Numbered from the stretch's first letter, positions 36,154-46,290 are shown. The stretch: 64,000 nt of DNA from Oceanobacillus iheyensis HTE831 (GCF_000011245.1 NC_004193.1:846501-910500); one strand, 5' to 3'. Numbers and translations: made by a program. The notes: generated by a model from the letters alone, not told the origin.

Positions 36154-36837
36154 TTGTTTCGAGTTCTTATAATTGAAGATGATCAAACATTGTTAAGTGA
36201 GTTAATCAGCCAGTTAAGTCAATGGGATTATGAAACCTATGGAATGGAAGATTTTAATTTAGTAATGGAGCGTTATAATGAAATTCAACCTGATTTGATT
36301 ATTATAGATATTCAACTTCCAAAATATGATGGTTTCCATTGGTGTAGAACGATACGATCTCACTCTGATGTACCAATCATTTTTCTATCTAGTAGAGACC
36401 ATCCCATGGATATGGTAATGGCGATGCAACTTGGTGCAGATGATTACGTTCAAAAACCATTTCATTTTGAAGTACTACTTGCTAAAATCCAAGCAATTCT
36501 TCGCAGAACTTATCGTTATAGTCAAACTACAAACGTTGATATAAAAATTTGGAATCAAGCTACCATTAACTTTAGTAAATGTGATATTCAATATAAGGGT
36601 GGTAGTGTTGAGTTAAGTAAAAATGAAAGTAGTATTCTTCGCATTTTAGTAGATCAAAAAAATCAGATTGTTTCTCGAGATGAACTAATTCGAGCATTGT
36701 GGGATGATGAGCGATTTATTAGTGATAATACACTTACTGTAAATGTAAATAGACTTCGTAAAAGCCTTGACGACATAGGACTTGGGAAATTTATTGAAAC
36801 GAGGGTTGGCCAAGGTTACATAGCGATAGAGGAGTAA
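36154..36837 (+). CDS. BceR-type response regulator
   Basis: OmpR-family regulator of 227 residues. Receiver domain with acidic pocket IIEDD, phospho-acceptor Asp in LIIIDIQLPKYDG, and conserved Lys in VQKPFHFEV. The winged helix ends with NTLTVNVNRLRKSLDDIG and TRVGQGYIA. TTG start behind GGAGG. Operon with the histidine kinase and paired with the ABC transporter behind it; together they should sense and expel cell-wall antibiotics such as bacitracin. Confidence 0.9.
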   Translation: MFRVLIIEDDQTLLSELISQLSQWDYETYGMEDFNLVMERYNEIQPDLIIIDIQLPKYDGFHWCRTIRSHSDVPIIFLSSRDHPMDMVMAMQLGADDYVQKPFHFEVLLAKIQAILRRTYRYSQTTNVDIKIWNQATINFSKCDIQYKGGSVELSKNESSILRILVDQKNQIVSRDELIRALWDDERFISDNTLTVNVNRLRKSLDDIGLGKFIETRVGQGYIAIEE

Positions 36838-36842
36838 GACAA

Positions 36843-37847
36843 ATGATTTTCAGTTATTTGAAAGAAAGAATTAGTTGGATTATATTGTTTATAGTACTAC
36901 AAGTAATCACCTTAATCGTTGGATACATGGATATGACGATACCAATGAAGTCCATTTACTATATTGTGTTTATCCAATTTGTTATTGGTATTATTTTCTT
37001 ATGTATACGTTATAGGAAAGAAACTAAGTTTTATAAAGAGTTAATGGAATGGAAGCCAGTGATAGATTTAATAGATATGCCTGAAGGAGACACAATATTT
37101 TCTAAAATTGTAACTAGAGCATTAGAGGATCAATCTCAGATTTACCGCAAAGAATATACGCAGCTTCAGTTAGATGTACAACGAGAAAAAGATGATCTCC
37201 TTGTGTGGATACATGAAGTAAAAACGCCATTAACTACGATGCAGTTAATGTTAGAACGGGTAGAGGGGAAAGAACTGCGTGCCCAATTGTCCTATGAATG
37301 GCTTCGTATTCATTTGTTATTAGATCAACAACTTCATCAACGAAGAATTCCTTTTATGAAAAATGACTTGTATATAGAAAATGTAGATTTGCAATCTATC
37401 ATTAACGAAGAAATTAGAACATTACGTTCTTGGTGTATGCAGAAAGGGATAGGCTTTCAAATTGAACTAAATGTCACTCAGATTCTTTCGGATGCGAAGT
37501 GGCTGCATTTTATACTCCGTCAAATTATCACCAACGCTGTTAAGTATAGTGAAAACAATGACATAACGATTGAAAGTTTAGTCATTAACAATCAACATAC
37601 ACTTCAAATATCAGACAAGGGGCGGGGAATCTCTGCTAAAGATTTACCTCGTATTTTTGAGAAAGGTTTTACATCAACCAAGGAACATTTTGATCAAGGT
37701 TCCTCAGGCATGGGTTTATACTTGGCGGTACAAGCAGCCGATTCATTAGGCATTCGAATAGAAGTTACTTCAGAATGGAGTAGAGGGACTTGTTTTCAGT
37801 TGATTTTCCCAAAAAAGAATGAATTATTACATCTAACAAGCATGTGA
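36843..37847 (+). CDS. BceS-type intramembrane-sensing histidine kinase
   Basis: A 334-residue kinase with two closely spaced N-terminal membrane helices (about 10-30 and 36-56) and almost no extracellular loop, which defines the intramembrane-sensing class. Phospho-acceptor His in WIHEVKTPLTTM, N box ITNAVKYS, G boxes DKGRGISAKD and GSSGMGLYLA. Its stop codon lies inside a palindrome that is probably the BceR-type operator. Sensing is expected to go through the ABC permease. Confidence 0.9.
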   Translation: MIFSYLKERISWIILFIVLQVITLIVGYMDMTIPMKSIYYIVFIQFVIGIIFLCIRYRKETKFYKELMEWKPVIDLIDMPEGDTIFSKIVTRALEDQSQIYRKEYTQLQLDVQREKDDLLVWIHEVKTPLTTMQLMLERVEGKELRAQLSYEWLRIHLLLDQQLHQRRIPFMKNDLYIENVDLQSIINEEIRTLRSWCMQKGIGFQIELNVTQILSDAKWLHFILRQIITNAVKYSENNDITIESLVINNQHTLQISDKGRGISAKDLPRIFEKGFTSTKEHFDQGSSGMGLYLAVQAADSLGIRIEVTSEWSRGTCFQLIFPKKNELLHLTSM

Positions 37848-37861
37848 CAGCAATGTCACAT
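37842..37861 (+). promoter_or_regulatory. Candidate BceR-type operator for the ABC genes
   Basis: ATGTGACA-GCAA-TGTCACAT is a perfect 8-bp inverted repeat with a 4-base gap. Its core TGACA-N4-TGTCA is one base off the TnACA-N4-TGTAA pattern reported for Bce-type regulators. It overlaps the kinase stop codon and lies about 100 bases before bceA. It could also form a weak terminator. Confidence 0.6.
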
Positions 37862-37957
37862 GCTTTATTATATTGTTCGGAGAAACGAAGGAAATTCGTT
37901 ATTATTATACGATAAAATAGGTTCATACTAGAGATTAGATATAAAAAGGAGTAATAA

Positions 37958-38722
37958 ATGATGAGTATATTGCAAGCTCAGCAAATTTATAAGAGCTACG
38001 GAAATAAATTCAATCGTCAAGAGGTGTTAAAAGGAATTGACTTAACAGTAGATAAGAGAGAGTTTGTAGGAATCATGGGGGCATCAGGATCTGGAAAAAC
38101 CACTTTACTTAACGTACTATCTTCTATCGATAAAGTGAGTCAAGGAAAAATTCAAATTGAAGGAAAAGAATTTACAAGTATGAAAGATAAGCAGATTGCT
38201 GAATTTAGAAAGCAACATCTAGGGTTTATTTTTCAAGAATATAATCTACTTGATACATTAACGGTTAAAGAAAATATCTTATTACCATTAACTGTACAAA
38301 AAATATCTAACAAGGATGCCCAAATAAGATTTCAACAGGTTGCACAGGAATTAGAAATTTTTGATATTCGGGATAAGTATCCGAATGAAATTTCTGGAGG
38401 ACAAAAACAGCGTACCTCAGCTGCTCGAGCATTTATTCACAATCCTAGTATGATATTTGCTGACGAACCAACAGGAGCATTAGATTCGAAAGCAGCTTCA
38501 AATTTACTTAATCGACTAGTGGATTTAAATGAGAAAAGAGCATCTACGATTGTCATGGTGACACATGATCCACTAGCAGCTAGTTACTGTAGTAGGGTTA
38601 TTTTTATAAAAGATGGAAGAATATACTCTCAATTAAATAAAGGTGATGAGACGCGTAAATCTTTTTTTGATGACATTATAAAAACTCAAGGCGTGTTAGG
38701 TGGCGTACATCATGACTATTAG
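37958..38722 (+). CDS. BceA-type ABC transporter ATPase
   Basis: A 254-residue ATPase: Walker [10 protein letters not shown], signature EISGGQKQR, Walker [15 protein letters not shown]-loop VTHD. It pairs with the large permease that overlaps its end by 11 bases. AAAAGGAG precedes ATG ATG. Role: removal of peptide antibiotics from lipid II-cycle targets and signal input for the kinase. Confidence 0.92.
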   Translation: MMSILQAQQIYKSYGNKFNRQEVLKGIDLTVDKREFVGIMGASGSGKTTLLNVLSSIDKVSQGKIQIEGKEFTSMKDKQIAEFRKQHLGFIFQEYNLLDTLTVKENILLPLTVQKISNKDAQIRFQQVAQELEIFDIRDKYPNEISGGQKQRTSAARAFIHNPSMIFADEPTGALDSKAASNLLNRLVDLNEKRASTIVMVTHDPLAASYCSRVIFIKDGRIYSQLNKGDETRKSFFDDIIKTQGVLGGVHHDY

Positions 38723-40658
38723 AAGGCTTATTTTTACAAATTTAAAAAAGAGCGCCAAAAATTATTATTTATATTTATTTGCGCTGACATTTTGTATTGC
38801 ATTATATTTTTCATTTGTTACATTGCAATATGACCCAGCGATGAATGAAGTAGAAGGTTCTATCAAAGGAGCTGCAGCAATACGGGCAGCATCAGTCATG
38901 TTAATTATTATTGTAGGTGTATTTTTAATCTACGCAAATAATCTATTTATTAAGCGTCGTAGTAAAGAAATTGGTCTACTTCAATTAGTAGGTTTTACAA
39001 AAGGAAAAATCTTTCAGGTTATTAGTATTGAAAATATAATTATGTATATCATAGCTTTGATCACAGGTATTTTCATAGGATTTATTTCTTCGAGGCTTAT
39101 GATGATGATTCTAATTCGGTTAATGGGTTTAAATGAAGTGGCTGAATTAAATTATTCTAGTCAAGCAGTAATACAGACACTTCTGGTTTTCCTGGGTATT
39201 TATATTGTTATTATGATAGTAAGTGCTTTATTTATTCACAGACAACGGTTAATCAACTTATTCCAACTTCAATCTTCTTCTGAGTTGAAAAGTAAGAAGA
39301 TATCAAAATGGCAATTATTCACTGGAATATTAGGTATTGTCGCTATCTTGTTTGGATATTATATGTCTTCTAAATTATTTGATGGAGATTTTGTGACTAT
39401 AAATAGTTTGTTTGCTGTGATGCTCGTTATATTGGCCTCCGTCATTATTGGTACGTATTTATTTTACAAGGGATCAGTAAGTTTTATTTTCTATTTGGTA
39501 AGAAAGAAAAATAATGGATATCTAACTATTAATAAAGTACTTTCATTATCGTCTATTATGTTTCGAATGCGTTCAAACTCTCTCTTATTAACGGTAATAA
39601 CAACAATATCAGCTTTAGCAATCGGATTTTTATCTTTAACATATATATCTTATTATTCTATAGAAAAACAAGCGGAGAATACAAATCCCGATCATTTTTC
39701 TATTCCAAGCTTTGAGGAGGCAGAGGAATTTTATATTGCACTAGAAGATAATGATATTGCCTATAAAACTACAGAAATGGAATTATATGAAGTTGGTGCA
39801 GATTTAAGTAACATAATAAATGGACCATCAGATAATAACGTTTTCAGACCGGATGATACGACAATGATTGTAATTAGTGATGATCATGTGACTGATGTTG
39901 ATGTAAAACAAAAAGAATCTATATTTATAAATGTACAAGGTGTTTTGGAGGAATTCATGCAATTGGATGAAGAGGGAGAATTTACGCTCTTCACTGATAC
40001 TCAAAATATTACATTAGACTATATAGGAGGAAAAGAAGAAAGTATTGTTCCATTTTCATATACCAATGGCGGGTTTCCGTTAGCTGTTGTAGATTCCTCT
40101 GTCTACGAACAATTAATAAAAGGCTTCGAACATGAGGGAACTTCAAATTATGAGGAGTATGCAGGAATTGATATTGAAAATCAAAGGGAACTAGAAGAAG
40201 CAAATGATCTTTATCATTCGATTTATAGTGAAGGTGATCCAGATTATGGTTCATACCTACAATCTATTCAATCTCGAAAATATACAATGGGAATGATTAT
40301 GTTTATCGTAGGATTTTTAGGTTTAACCTTCCTTATTACTTCAGGATGTATTCTTTATATTAAACAGATGGATGAGTCGGAAGATGAAAAAAGAAACTAT
40401 ACCATTCTACGGAAAATAGGATTTACTCGTAATGACCTACAGGGAGGTATACGGATAAAACAATTATTTAATTTCGGCATACCTTTAGTTGTTGGTATTT
40501 GTCATAGTTATTTTGCTGTTAGATCTGGATGGTTCTTCTTTGGTACAGAACTTTGGACACCAATGATTGTTGTCATATTAATTTATACACTTCTATATTC
40601 CTTGTTTGGAATATTATCTATCTCTTATTATAAAAAAGTAATCAAAGCATCACTTTAA
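38712..40658 (+). CDS. BceB-type ABC permease
   Basis: A 648-residue permease with about ten membrane segments. A large extracellular domain of roughly 200 residues lies between segments seven and eight (around residues 320-520), the hallmark of BceB. The start [20 protein letters not shown] at 38712 is typical; a longer frame opens at GTG 38700. It overlaps bceA by 11 bases and ends at a strong terminator. Confidence 0.9.
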   Translation: MTIRRLIFTNLKKSAKNYYLYLFALTFCIALYFSFVTLQYDPAMNEVEGSIKGAAAIRAASVMLIIIVGVFLIYANNLFIKRRSKEIGLLQLVGFTKGKIFQVISIENIIMYIIALITGIFIGFISSRLMMMILIRLMGLNEVAELNYSSQAVIQTLLVFLGIYIVIMIVSALFIHRQRLINLFQLQSSSELKSKKISKWQLFTGILGIVAILFGYYMSSKLFDGDFVTINSLFAVMLVILASVIIGTYLFYKGSVSFIFYLVRKKNNGYLTINKVLSLSSIMFRMRSNSLLLTVITTISALAIGFLSLTYISYYSIEKQAENTNPDHFSIPSFEEAEEFYIALEDNDIAYKTTEMELYEVGADLSNIINGPSDNNVFRPDDTTMIVISDDHVTDVDVKQKESIFINVQGVLEEFMQLDEEGEFTLFTDTQNITLDYIGGKEESIVPFSYTNGGFPLAVVDSSVYEQLIKGFEHEGTSNYEEYAGIDIENQRELEEANDLYHSIYSEGDPDYGSYLQSIQSRKYTMGMIMFIVGFLGLTFLITSGCILYIKQMDESEDEKRNYTILRKIGFTRNDLQGGIRIKQLFNFGIPLVVGICHSYFAVRSGWFFFGTELWTPMIVVILIYTLLYSLFGILSISYYKKVIKASL

Positions 40659-40664
40659 AAAAAG

Positions 40665-40700
40665 AAGGTTCAGAGCTGTTATGAGCTCTGAACCTTTTTA
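40665..40700. terminator. Bidirectional terminator
   Basis: AAGGTTCAGAGCT (40665-40677) pairs perfectly with AGCTCTGAACCTT (40684-40696), followed by T on the plus strand and preceded by A. It serves bceB and the opposing LuxR-type gene. Confidence 0.88.
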
Positions 40701-40706
40701 AAAAAT

Positions 40707-41330
40707 TTATATCCATCCTTTGCGAAATGCTAACAGCATAGCATTCGTACGGTCGTTTACATCCAGTTTACGAAGAATCGTAGTAACGTGATTTTTAACT
40801 GTCTTATCTGATATTTCTAGATTTAAAGCGATCTGGTCGTTGTTATTACCTTTTGCAATTTCAATTAATATGTCCCATTCTCTGTCTGTGAGTAAGCCTT
40901 CTGGTCGTGCTTGTAGAGTATTGGCGATACGGACATATTCTTCATGGAGAAGTTTTGCAAGTTCAGGATATACGTAGGTATACCCGTTCTTAATAAATTC
41001 AATGCCAGATATGATATCCTTTTCCAACATGGAATGGTAAAAGTATCCGTCAAATTCCATTTCAAACAATCGTGTTACGTGAGCCATATCAATATCCGAA
41101 ATGACAATAGCAACAGATGTAGGAAGTGGGTTATATTCTTTAATCAGTTGTTCACTATCTTTATGGTCTTTAATCAATACGATTAAAAAGTCGGTTTTTT
41201 TAAGCTCTTCTTCTGTCATATGAAATAATTCAACTGGGGTTTTAACATATATAGCTAAATTCGTTATTTGAGTTAATGTTGAAGAATTAAAATGGTAAGC
41301 TTGTCCATTTGTAGTAGGTGCCATACTCAT
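40707..41330 (-). CDS. Orphan LuxR/NarL-type regulator with degenerate receiver
   Basis: A 207-residue protein. The C-terminal 65 residues form a LuxR helix-turn-helix (LTDREWDILIEIAKGNNNDQIA, then SDKTVKNHVTTILRKLDVNDR). The N-terminal 130 residues have receiver-like strands and a GYFYHSMLEKDIISGIEFI stretch. The acidic pocket and phospho-acceptor Asp are not visible, so it is probably not switched by a kinase. No sensor gene adjoins. AGGAGC ribosome site. Confidence 0.82.
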   Translation of the reverse strand: MSMAPTTNGQAYHFNSSTLTQITNLAIYVKTPVELFHMTEEELKKTDFLIVLIKDHKDSEQLIKEYNPLPTSVAIVISDIDMAHVTRLFEMEFDGYFYHSMLEKDIISGIEFIKNGYTYVYPELAKLLHEEYVRIANTLQARPEGLLTDREWDILIEIAKGNNNDQIALNLEISDKTVKNHVTTILRKLDVNDRTNAMLLAFRKGWI

Positions 41331-41618
41331 TATGATCAGCTCCTATCTTTGATTTGAGTAATTGGTCTTTTCCATATGTCGTAAATATAAAAAAAGTTGT
41401 ATAAAAATTCCATTGACTTGAATAATTTTATGTTGTTATAAGAATATTTTCAACCCTTTTAAAGTGAATTACTAGGAATTTATAAAGTTGTAATCATATT
41501 ATAATATATCATAAAATTAAGACAATTTATATAAAATACAATAACTTGGAAAAAACGTGACAAACCACCCAGACCAATAAGTCTAGGTGGTTGAGAGGTT
41601 TTTAGAAAAACAGTGCTG
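41331..41618. other. Intergenic stretch with one terminator hairpin
   Basis: No gene seen. AACCACCCAGAC (41563-41574) pairs with GTCTAGGTGGTT (41581-41592), one mismatch, and has T or A runs on both sides. It probably ends the SLAP gene transcript on the minus strand. The rest is AT-rich and should hold the LuxR-type gene's promoter. Confidence 0.6.
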
Positions 41619-42002
41619 TTATACTAACCTAAGAAATCCATTATCAAATGTAGCTTGCTGGCTGATGTTTTTCACTGGGAAAATGAAAGCCCATGGCATG
41701 CTTGTCTTAGGAGGAATAATTACTGTCTTTAGAGTAAAGAAATGGGTAGCAAGTATTTGACCTCTTTCGATATAATGAATTGACGTTTGATCAAATGTTA
41801 ACTCTTTCTCGCTATAGTTATTAATAATTACGGTTACTAGCAATTCTCCTTTGTAATTTTTGGCTTGCCAAAGGGGTGTGAAAGTGATGGACGGTTCACT
41901 AGTATCATGATCTATTTGCGCGAAAGTTTGTTTTATCTTTAGTCGATCTTGTTCAGGTAGAGCTTTATCCCATGAGGGTTCAAATGTCAATGTTTGTGGC
42001 AT
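41619..42002 (-). CDS. SLAP-domain (S-layer-associated) protein
   Basis: A 127-residue protein made almost entirely of one SLAP domain: FEPSWDKALPEQDRLKI opening, a VTVIINNYSEKELTF strand, and IIPPKTSMPWAFIFP at the end. The family is tied to the accessory Sec system and S-layer assembly in Bacillus. No signal peptide. Single gene; the secA2 system is not in the window. Confidence 0.78.
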   Translation of the reverse strand: MPQTLTFEPSWDKALPEQDRLKIKQTFAQIDHDTSEPSITFTPLWQAKNYKGELLVTVIINNYSEKELTFDQTSIHYIERGQILATHFFTLKTVIIPPKTSMPWAFIFPVKNISQQATFDNGFLRLV

Positions 42003-42203
42003 ATTTTCAACCTCCTATATTAACCATAATTATATAAAATCGAATGACTTACAAGTATTCCAATCATTTTCTTGAAAAATGATGAAAATCCCAGTAAACT
42101 TATGATACTATTGGAGGGGATTCAAGAAGTTATAAATAATCTCTATCGAATGAAAGGAATAATATTTCCTAATATGACATAAACGTTTGAAGGAGGCCCA
42201 AAC

Positions 42204-42416
42204 ATGGAACAAGAAAACACAGAACCAGTAAAACAAGAAGATATGGCAGAAGTTGGAGAAACAATTGATATCGTTCGAGGAGAACACAAAGGCAATAAAG
42301 CTAAGGTCTTGATTGTTAGAGAAAACTCTGTAATTGTTAATATCGGTAATCATCCTTCAACAGGAGAACCTATAAAGACAGTTGTAAATCACAAGAACTA
42401 TAAAAGGAAAAAATAA
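42204..42416 (+). CDS. DUF2187 KOW-like protein
   Basis: A 70-residue protein with an acidic start and a KOW-like core (GETIDIVRGEHKGNKAKVLIV, then NHPSTGEPIKTVVNHKNYKRKK). This is the pattern of DUF2187 (YkvS-like). It may bind nucleic acid; function unknown. AAGGAGG precedes the ATG and a terminator follows. Confidence 0.8.
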   Translation: MEQENTEPVKQEDMAEVGETIDIVRGEHKGNKAKVLIVRENSVIVNIGNHPSTGEPIKTVVNHKNYKRKK

Positions 42417-42425
42417 GCAGCTCAG

Positions 42426-42458
42426 GGTAAGTATGATAAACCATACTTGCCTTTTTAT
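42426..42458 (+). terminator. Terminator after the DUF2187 gene
   Basis: GGTAAGTATG (42426-42435) pairs with CATACTTGCC (42442-42451), one mismatch, followed by TTTTTATTTT. Confidence 0.82.
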
Positions 42459-42578
42459 TTTGAGATAAGTTATATCTCCGAGACTAAGTGATAGCAGTGA
42501 AAGTGGTAAGGTAAAAGAATTTGTGCCCAGAATGAAGAGGGTTGGGAAGAATGGTAAGACAATAATTGTCAAGAAACT

Positions 42579-42610
42579 AAAAAGGCACACACTAATGAGT
42601 GCATGCCTTT
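42579..42610 (-). terminator. Terminator of the fru operon
   Basis: On the minus strand AAAGGCATGCACT pairs with AGTGTGTGCCTTT (plus 42581-42610), followed by TTTAG. It lies just past the fruA stop. Confidence 0.8.
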
Positions 42611-42619
42611 AGGAGATTC

Positions 42620-44500
42620 TTATTTTGTAACAGGTTTTCTCCAAAATCCTAAAATTAAAGCGGTAATGATTGTACCGATCAATAAGGATAGCAAGAAGAA
42701 CAGAGGTCCTTCTGCTAATGGTATGACGAAAAGTCCTCCGTGTGGTGCTGGGATGGAACTATTCCATAACTGCGTAAGTCCACCAGCGATTGCGGCACCT
42801 ATCACAGAGGAACCAATGACACGTAGTGGATCTGCAGCTGCAAATGGAATTGCACCTTCTGTAATGAAGGAAAGCCCCATTACATAGTTTGTAACACCCG
42901 ATTTACGTTCTGCTTCATCAAATTTATTTTTGAACAACGTGGTAGCAACTGCGATCGCTAGTGGTGGTACCATACCACCAGCCATGACAGCGGCCATAAG
43001 ACTACCATCACCAGTACTTGTAAATATACCAATAGAAAATGTGTATGCAGCTTTGTTAAATGGACCACCCATATCGATAGCCATCATTCCACCAAGTAAT
43101 GCGCCTAGAATTACTGCATTTCCAGTCCCTAACCCTTGTAAGAATTCAACCATTATCCCATTTAAACCAGAGAAGATCGGTCCAATGATAAAGTACATAA
43201 GTAATCCTGTGAAGAATAGACCAAATACAGGATACAATAGAATTGGTTTTATTCCATCAAGAGACCGAGGAATGCCTTTGAATACATATTTCAGTCCAAC
43301 GACAATATAACCTGCAAGGAAACCACCAACTAGTCCACCGATAAATCCAGCATCACTATTAAATGCTAATAGTCCAGCTACCATACCAGGCATTAGACCA
43401 GGCCGGTCAGCAATACTCATCGCAATATAACCTGCTAAAATCGGTATAAGAAGATTAAAAGCATTGCCTCCAAGATCATTCAGGAAACTAAATATTTCAC
43501 TTTCTGAACCTAGAACACTTTCGAATAAGAAAGAGATGGCCATGATAATTCCGCCACCAATAACGAATGGTAGCATATGAGAAATACCGTTCATTAAATC
43601 TTTATAAATTTTTCCCCATAAAGAAGTAGATTGATTGTCTTCATGTTCACTATTATTGGATGAAGATGCGCCCTGATATATTGGTGCATCTTGATGAATT
43701 GCTTTGGTTAAAAGTTCTTCCGTTTTCTTTATACCGTCACTTACTGGGCGTTCAATGACATGCTTGCCATTAAATCGTTCCATTTCCACTTTTTTACTGG
43801 CAGCGATAATAACTGCATTTGCACGTTGAATATCATCCGAAGTCAATTGATTTTTGGCTCCGTCCGAACCGTTCGTCTCCACTTTAATATCAATATTCAT
43901 TTCTTTTGCTTGTTTTTTTAATGCATCCTCTGCCATAAATGTATGAGCGATACCTGTTGGACAAGCAGTTACTGCTACAATAAATGGTCGTTCATTTGAA
44001 CCGTTTTGAGAAGTGTCAGCTTGTAACTCCTCTTTGGGAGTATCTTCTACAGACTCACTCACAAATAGTTGCTGCACCTCTTCTGGAGTAGAAGTTGCAT
44101 TTAATTTCTCGACAAATGTTGATTCCATTAAAAGTTTGGATAAAGAAGCAAGTGTCTGTAGATGTGTATCATTACTGTCATCAGGAACAGCAATCATAAA
44201 AAATAGGTGAGCTGGTTGTCCATCTAATGAGTCATATTCGATTCCTTGATTACTTTTAGCAAACAATACAGCAGGTTCGTTCACTGAACTTGTTTTGGCG
44301 TGTGGCATAGCAATCCCATCACCAAGTCCTGTTGAAGATTGAGCTTCACGGTTAAGAATTGCTTCTTTAAATGTATCCATATCATTAATAACTTTATATT
44401 TATGAAGATTATGGATCATCTCTTCGATAACAGATTGCTTATCCGTCGATTTCAAATCCATAATCATAATATCTTTGCGTAATAAATCAATTACGTCCAT
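42620..44500 (-). CDS. fruA: Fructose PTS transporter EIIABC FruA
   Basis: Fructose-specific phosphotransferase protein of 626 residues that imports fructose as fructose 1-phosphate. Domain order is A (phospho-His in IAMPHAKT, residues about 1-150), B (phospho-Cys in VTACPTGIAHTFMA, about 175-270), then C with about nine membrane helices including FITEGAIPFAAADPLR. The start at 44500 has an AAAGGA site 8 bases upstream; the ATG at 44509 overlaps that site. Last gene of fruRKA, 19 bases after fruK. Confidence 0.94.
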   Translation of the reverse strand: MDVIDLLRKDIMIMDLKSTDKQSVIEEMIHNLHKYKVINDMDTFKEAILNREAQSSTGLGDGIAMPHAKTSSVNEPAVLFAKSNQGIEYDSLDGQPAHLFFMIAVPDDSNDTHLQTLASLSKLLMESTFVEKLNATSTPEEVQQLFVSESVEDTPKEELQADTSQNGSNERPFIVAVTACPTGIAHTFMAEDALKKQAKEMNIDIKVETNGSDGAKNQLTSDDIQRANAVIIAASKKVEMERFNGKHVIERPVSDGIKKTEELLTKAIHQDAPIYQGASSSNNSEHEDNQSTSLWGKIYKDLMNGISHMLPFVIGGGIIMAISFLFESVLGSESEIFSFLNDLGGNAFNLLIPILAGYIAMSIADRPGLMPGMVAGLLAFNSDAGFIGGLVGGFLAGYIVVGLKYVFKGIPRSLDGIKPILLYPVFGLFFTGLLMYFIIGPIFSGLNGIMVEFLQGLGTGNAVILGALLGGMMAIDMGGPFNKAAYTFSIGIFTSTGDGSLMAAVMAGGMVPPLAIAVATTLFKNKFDEAERKSGVTNYVMGLSFITEGAIPFAAADPLRVIGSSVIGAAIAGGLTQLWNSSIPAPHGGLFVIPLAEGPLFFLLSLLIGTIITALILGFWRKPVTK

Positions 44501-44519
44501 CTCTATCATCCTTTCTGTT

Positions 44520-45431
44520 TTATAATGTCGTTATTTCAATTTCTGAAAGTAAGTTATCAATTTTATTTCTGGTTGCTAGATCATGAGAAAAAGCAGTGGC
44601 ACTTCCTGCAGCAATACTCATTTTGAATGCCTCAAGTACGTTCTGACTAGTTAAGTAAATGCTAAGAAAACCAGCAATCATAGAGTCTCCAGCTCCGACA
44701 GAATTACGTAATGTCCCACTTGGAGAAGTACCTTTATAAACTCCGTTATTCGTTATCAAAATAGCTCCATCAGCACCCATAGAAACAATGACATGCTGTG
44801 CTCCTTTTTTTAGAAGTTTCTTTCCGTATTTAATGACATCTTCATTAGTGGAAATAGTTACCCCAAATAAATCCTCTAGCTCATGTTGATTTGGTTTAAT
44901 AACTAATGGCTGATAAGCAAGTGATTGCATTAATGCATCTCCAGTAGTATCTATGGCAAATCTGGCACCAGTTTCTGTTACTTTTTTGATAACCTTTTCA
45001 TAGAAATCAGCTGGTAACGAAGGTGGTTTACTTCCAGACAAAACTACAAAATCATTTGCAGTTATTTTTTCTAATTGTGAAAGAAGTTTGGATGACTCAT
45101 CACTAGAGATAGAGGGTCCTCGGCCATTAATTTCAGTCTCACTACTTGATTTCAATTTAATATTGATTCTTGTATCTTCGCTTATAGATATAAAATCCGT
45201 TTTAAGATTTCTTTTTTCTAGAAAATCAATAATAAAATTTCCAGTAAAACCACCAATGAATCCTAATGCGGTGGAGGAGGTTGTGAGTTCTTGTAAGATA
45301 CGGGAAACGTTAATTCCCTTGCCACCAGGTACTTTATACTCATCGTTCATGTAGTTTAGCTTTCCAAGTTTCAGTTGATCGACAGGTACAATGAAGTCAA
45401 TCGATGGATTAAGAGTTATTGTGTAAATCAT
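44520..45431 (-). CDS. fruK: 1-phosphofructokinase FruK
   Basis: PfkB-family kinase of 303 residues making fructose 1,6-bisphosphate from fructose 1-phosphate. N-terminal TLNPSIDF, KVPGGKGINVSR and C-terminal NSVGAGDSMIAGF (catalytic Asp) motifs are present. It starts directly at the fruR stop and precedes fruA. Confidence 0.94.
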   Translation of the reverse strand: MIYTITLNPSIDFIVPVDQLKLGKLNYMNDEYKVPGGKGINVSRILQELTTSSTALGFIGGFTGNFIIDFLEKRNLKTDFISISEDTRINIKLKSSSETEINGRGPSISSDESSKLLSQLEKITANDFVVLSGSKPPSLPADFYEKVIKKVTETGARFAIDTTGDALMQSLAYQPLVIKPNQHELEDLFGVTISTNEDVIKYGKKLLKKGAQHVIVSMGADGAILITNNGVYKGTSPSGTLRNSVGAGDSMIAGFLSIYLTSQNVLEAFKMSIAAGSATAFSHDLATRNKIDNLLSEIEITTL

Positions 45432-46178
45432 TTATGTTGCCTCCAAGATGTTAGTATGAGGTTGAAAAGGTTCGTGTGTGGGTGTCAGTTTTTCTATAAT
45501 AAAGTTAACTTCATTAATATCACAGATTTTTGCAAAGTTAACGTTGTTCCATTTACTTTCATCAGCAAGCATATATGTGGTTGCTGATTGTTGTAATGCT
45601 AAATTCTTCATGGCTGCTTCTTCTGGATCCGCCGTAGTACACCCATATCGCAAATCAATGCCATTAACGCCAAGAAATGTTTTAGTAAATTGATATTCCT
45701 TTAATTGGATTAGACTATTTGCTCCAACTATTGCGTTTGTAGAGTGCTTCAATTTTCCTCCAACTAAATAAGAAGGGATTTGTTTAGTTGCAAGCATCGA
45801 TGCGTGAACAATTCCATTCGTAACAACTGTTAAAGGGATATCTGGCAAATAAGGAATTATTTCTAGTGTAGTTGTTCCTGCATCTAAATAAATAACATCA
45901 TTTTCCTCTATTAACGATGCTGCAAATTTTCCAATAGAAGTTTTATGTTGAACGTTTTTGATTGTTTTTTCTTGGTAGGTTGGTTCTTTATCGAATGAAT
46001 AGTGTTTTTTTGCTCCTCCGTGTATTCGAGTTAGCATTCCTTCTTCTTCCAATTGTGCTAAATCTCTTCTTATTGTAGATTCAGAACAATTAAGATCGTT
46101 TATAAGATCGAAGGACTTAACTACACCGCTTTCATTTAGTTTCTTCAAAATTAGTCTATGTCTCTCATCGGTTAACAC
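45432..46178 (-). CDS. fruR: DeoR-family repressor FruR
   Basis: A 248-residue regulator with an N-terminal DeoR helix-turn-helix (SESTIRRDLAQLEEEGMLTRIHGGA) and a C-terminal sugar-phosphate sensor domain (DAGTTTLEI, TNGI, GVNGID). It heads the fruRKA operon and should repress it until fructose 1-phosphate is present. The repeated motif at 46220-46249 is the likely operator. Confidence 0.92.
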   Translation of the reverse strand: MLTDERHRLILKKLNESGVVKSFDLINDLNCSESTIRRDLAQLEEEGMLTRIHGGAKKHYSFDKEPTYQEKTIKNVQHKTSIGKFAASLIEENDVIYLDAGTTTLEIIPYLPDIPLTVVTNGIVHASMLATKQIPSYLVGGKLKHSTNAIVGANSLIQLKEYQFTKTFLGVNGIDLRYGCTTADPEEAAMKNLALQQSATTYMLADESKWNNVNFAKICDINEVNFIIEKLTPTHEPFQPHTNILEAT

Positions 46179-46211
46179 ATCATCACCTCAATCATCATAA
46201 TAACATTGGCA

Positions 46212-46249
46212 TATATATAAAACAATCATAAACAATCAAAAACATTCAT
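46212..46249 (-). promoter_or_regulatory. fruRKA promoter with three FruR-type operator repeats
   Basis: On the plus strand three 10-base direct repeats stand head to tail: AAACAATCAT (46220), AAACAATCAA (46230), AAACATTCAT (46240). On the minus strand they contain the -35 TTGATT (46239-46234), spaced 16 from TATATA (46217-46212). Repeats of this kind are typical of DeoR-family operators, so repression by FruR is inferred. Confidence 0.65.
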
Positions 46250-46276
46250 TTTCATTTATATATGTAGAAGATTTTA

Positions 46277-46290
46277 ATAAAACGCTTTCA
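46277..46290 (-). promoter_or_regulatory. Candidate CcpA cre site
   Basis: The minus strand reads TGAAAGCGTTTTAT, one mismatch from the cre consensus TGWAARCGYTWNCW. It lies between the fru promoter and the plus-strand promoter at 46323, so either could be the target. Confidence 0.45.

Noticed and set aside
42930..43310. 126-codon frame opposite fruA
   Set aside because: Antisense to conserved membrane-domain codons of fruA; no independent support.
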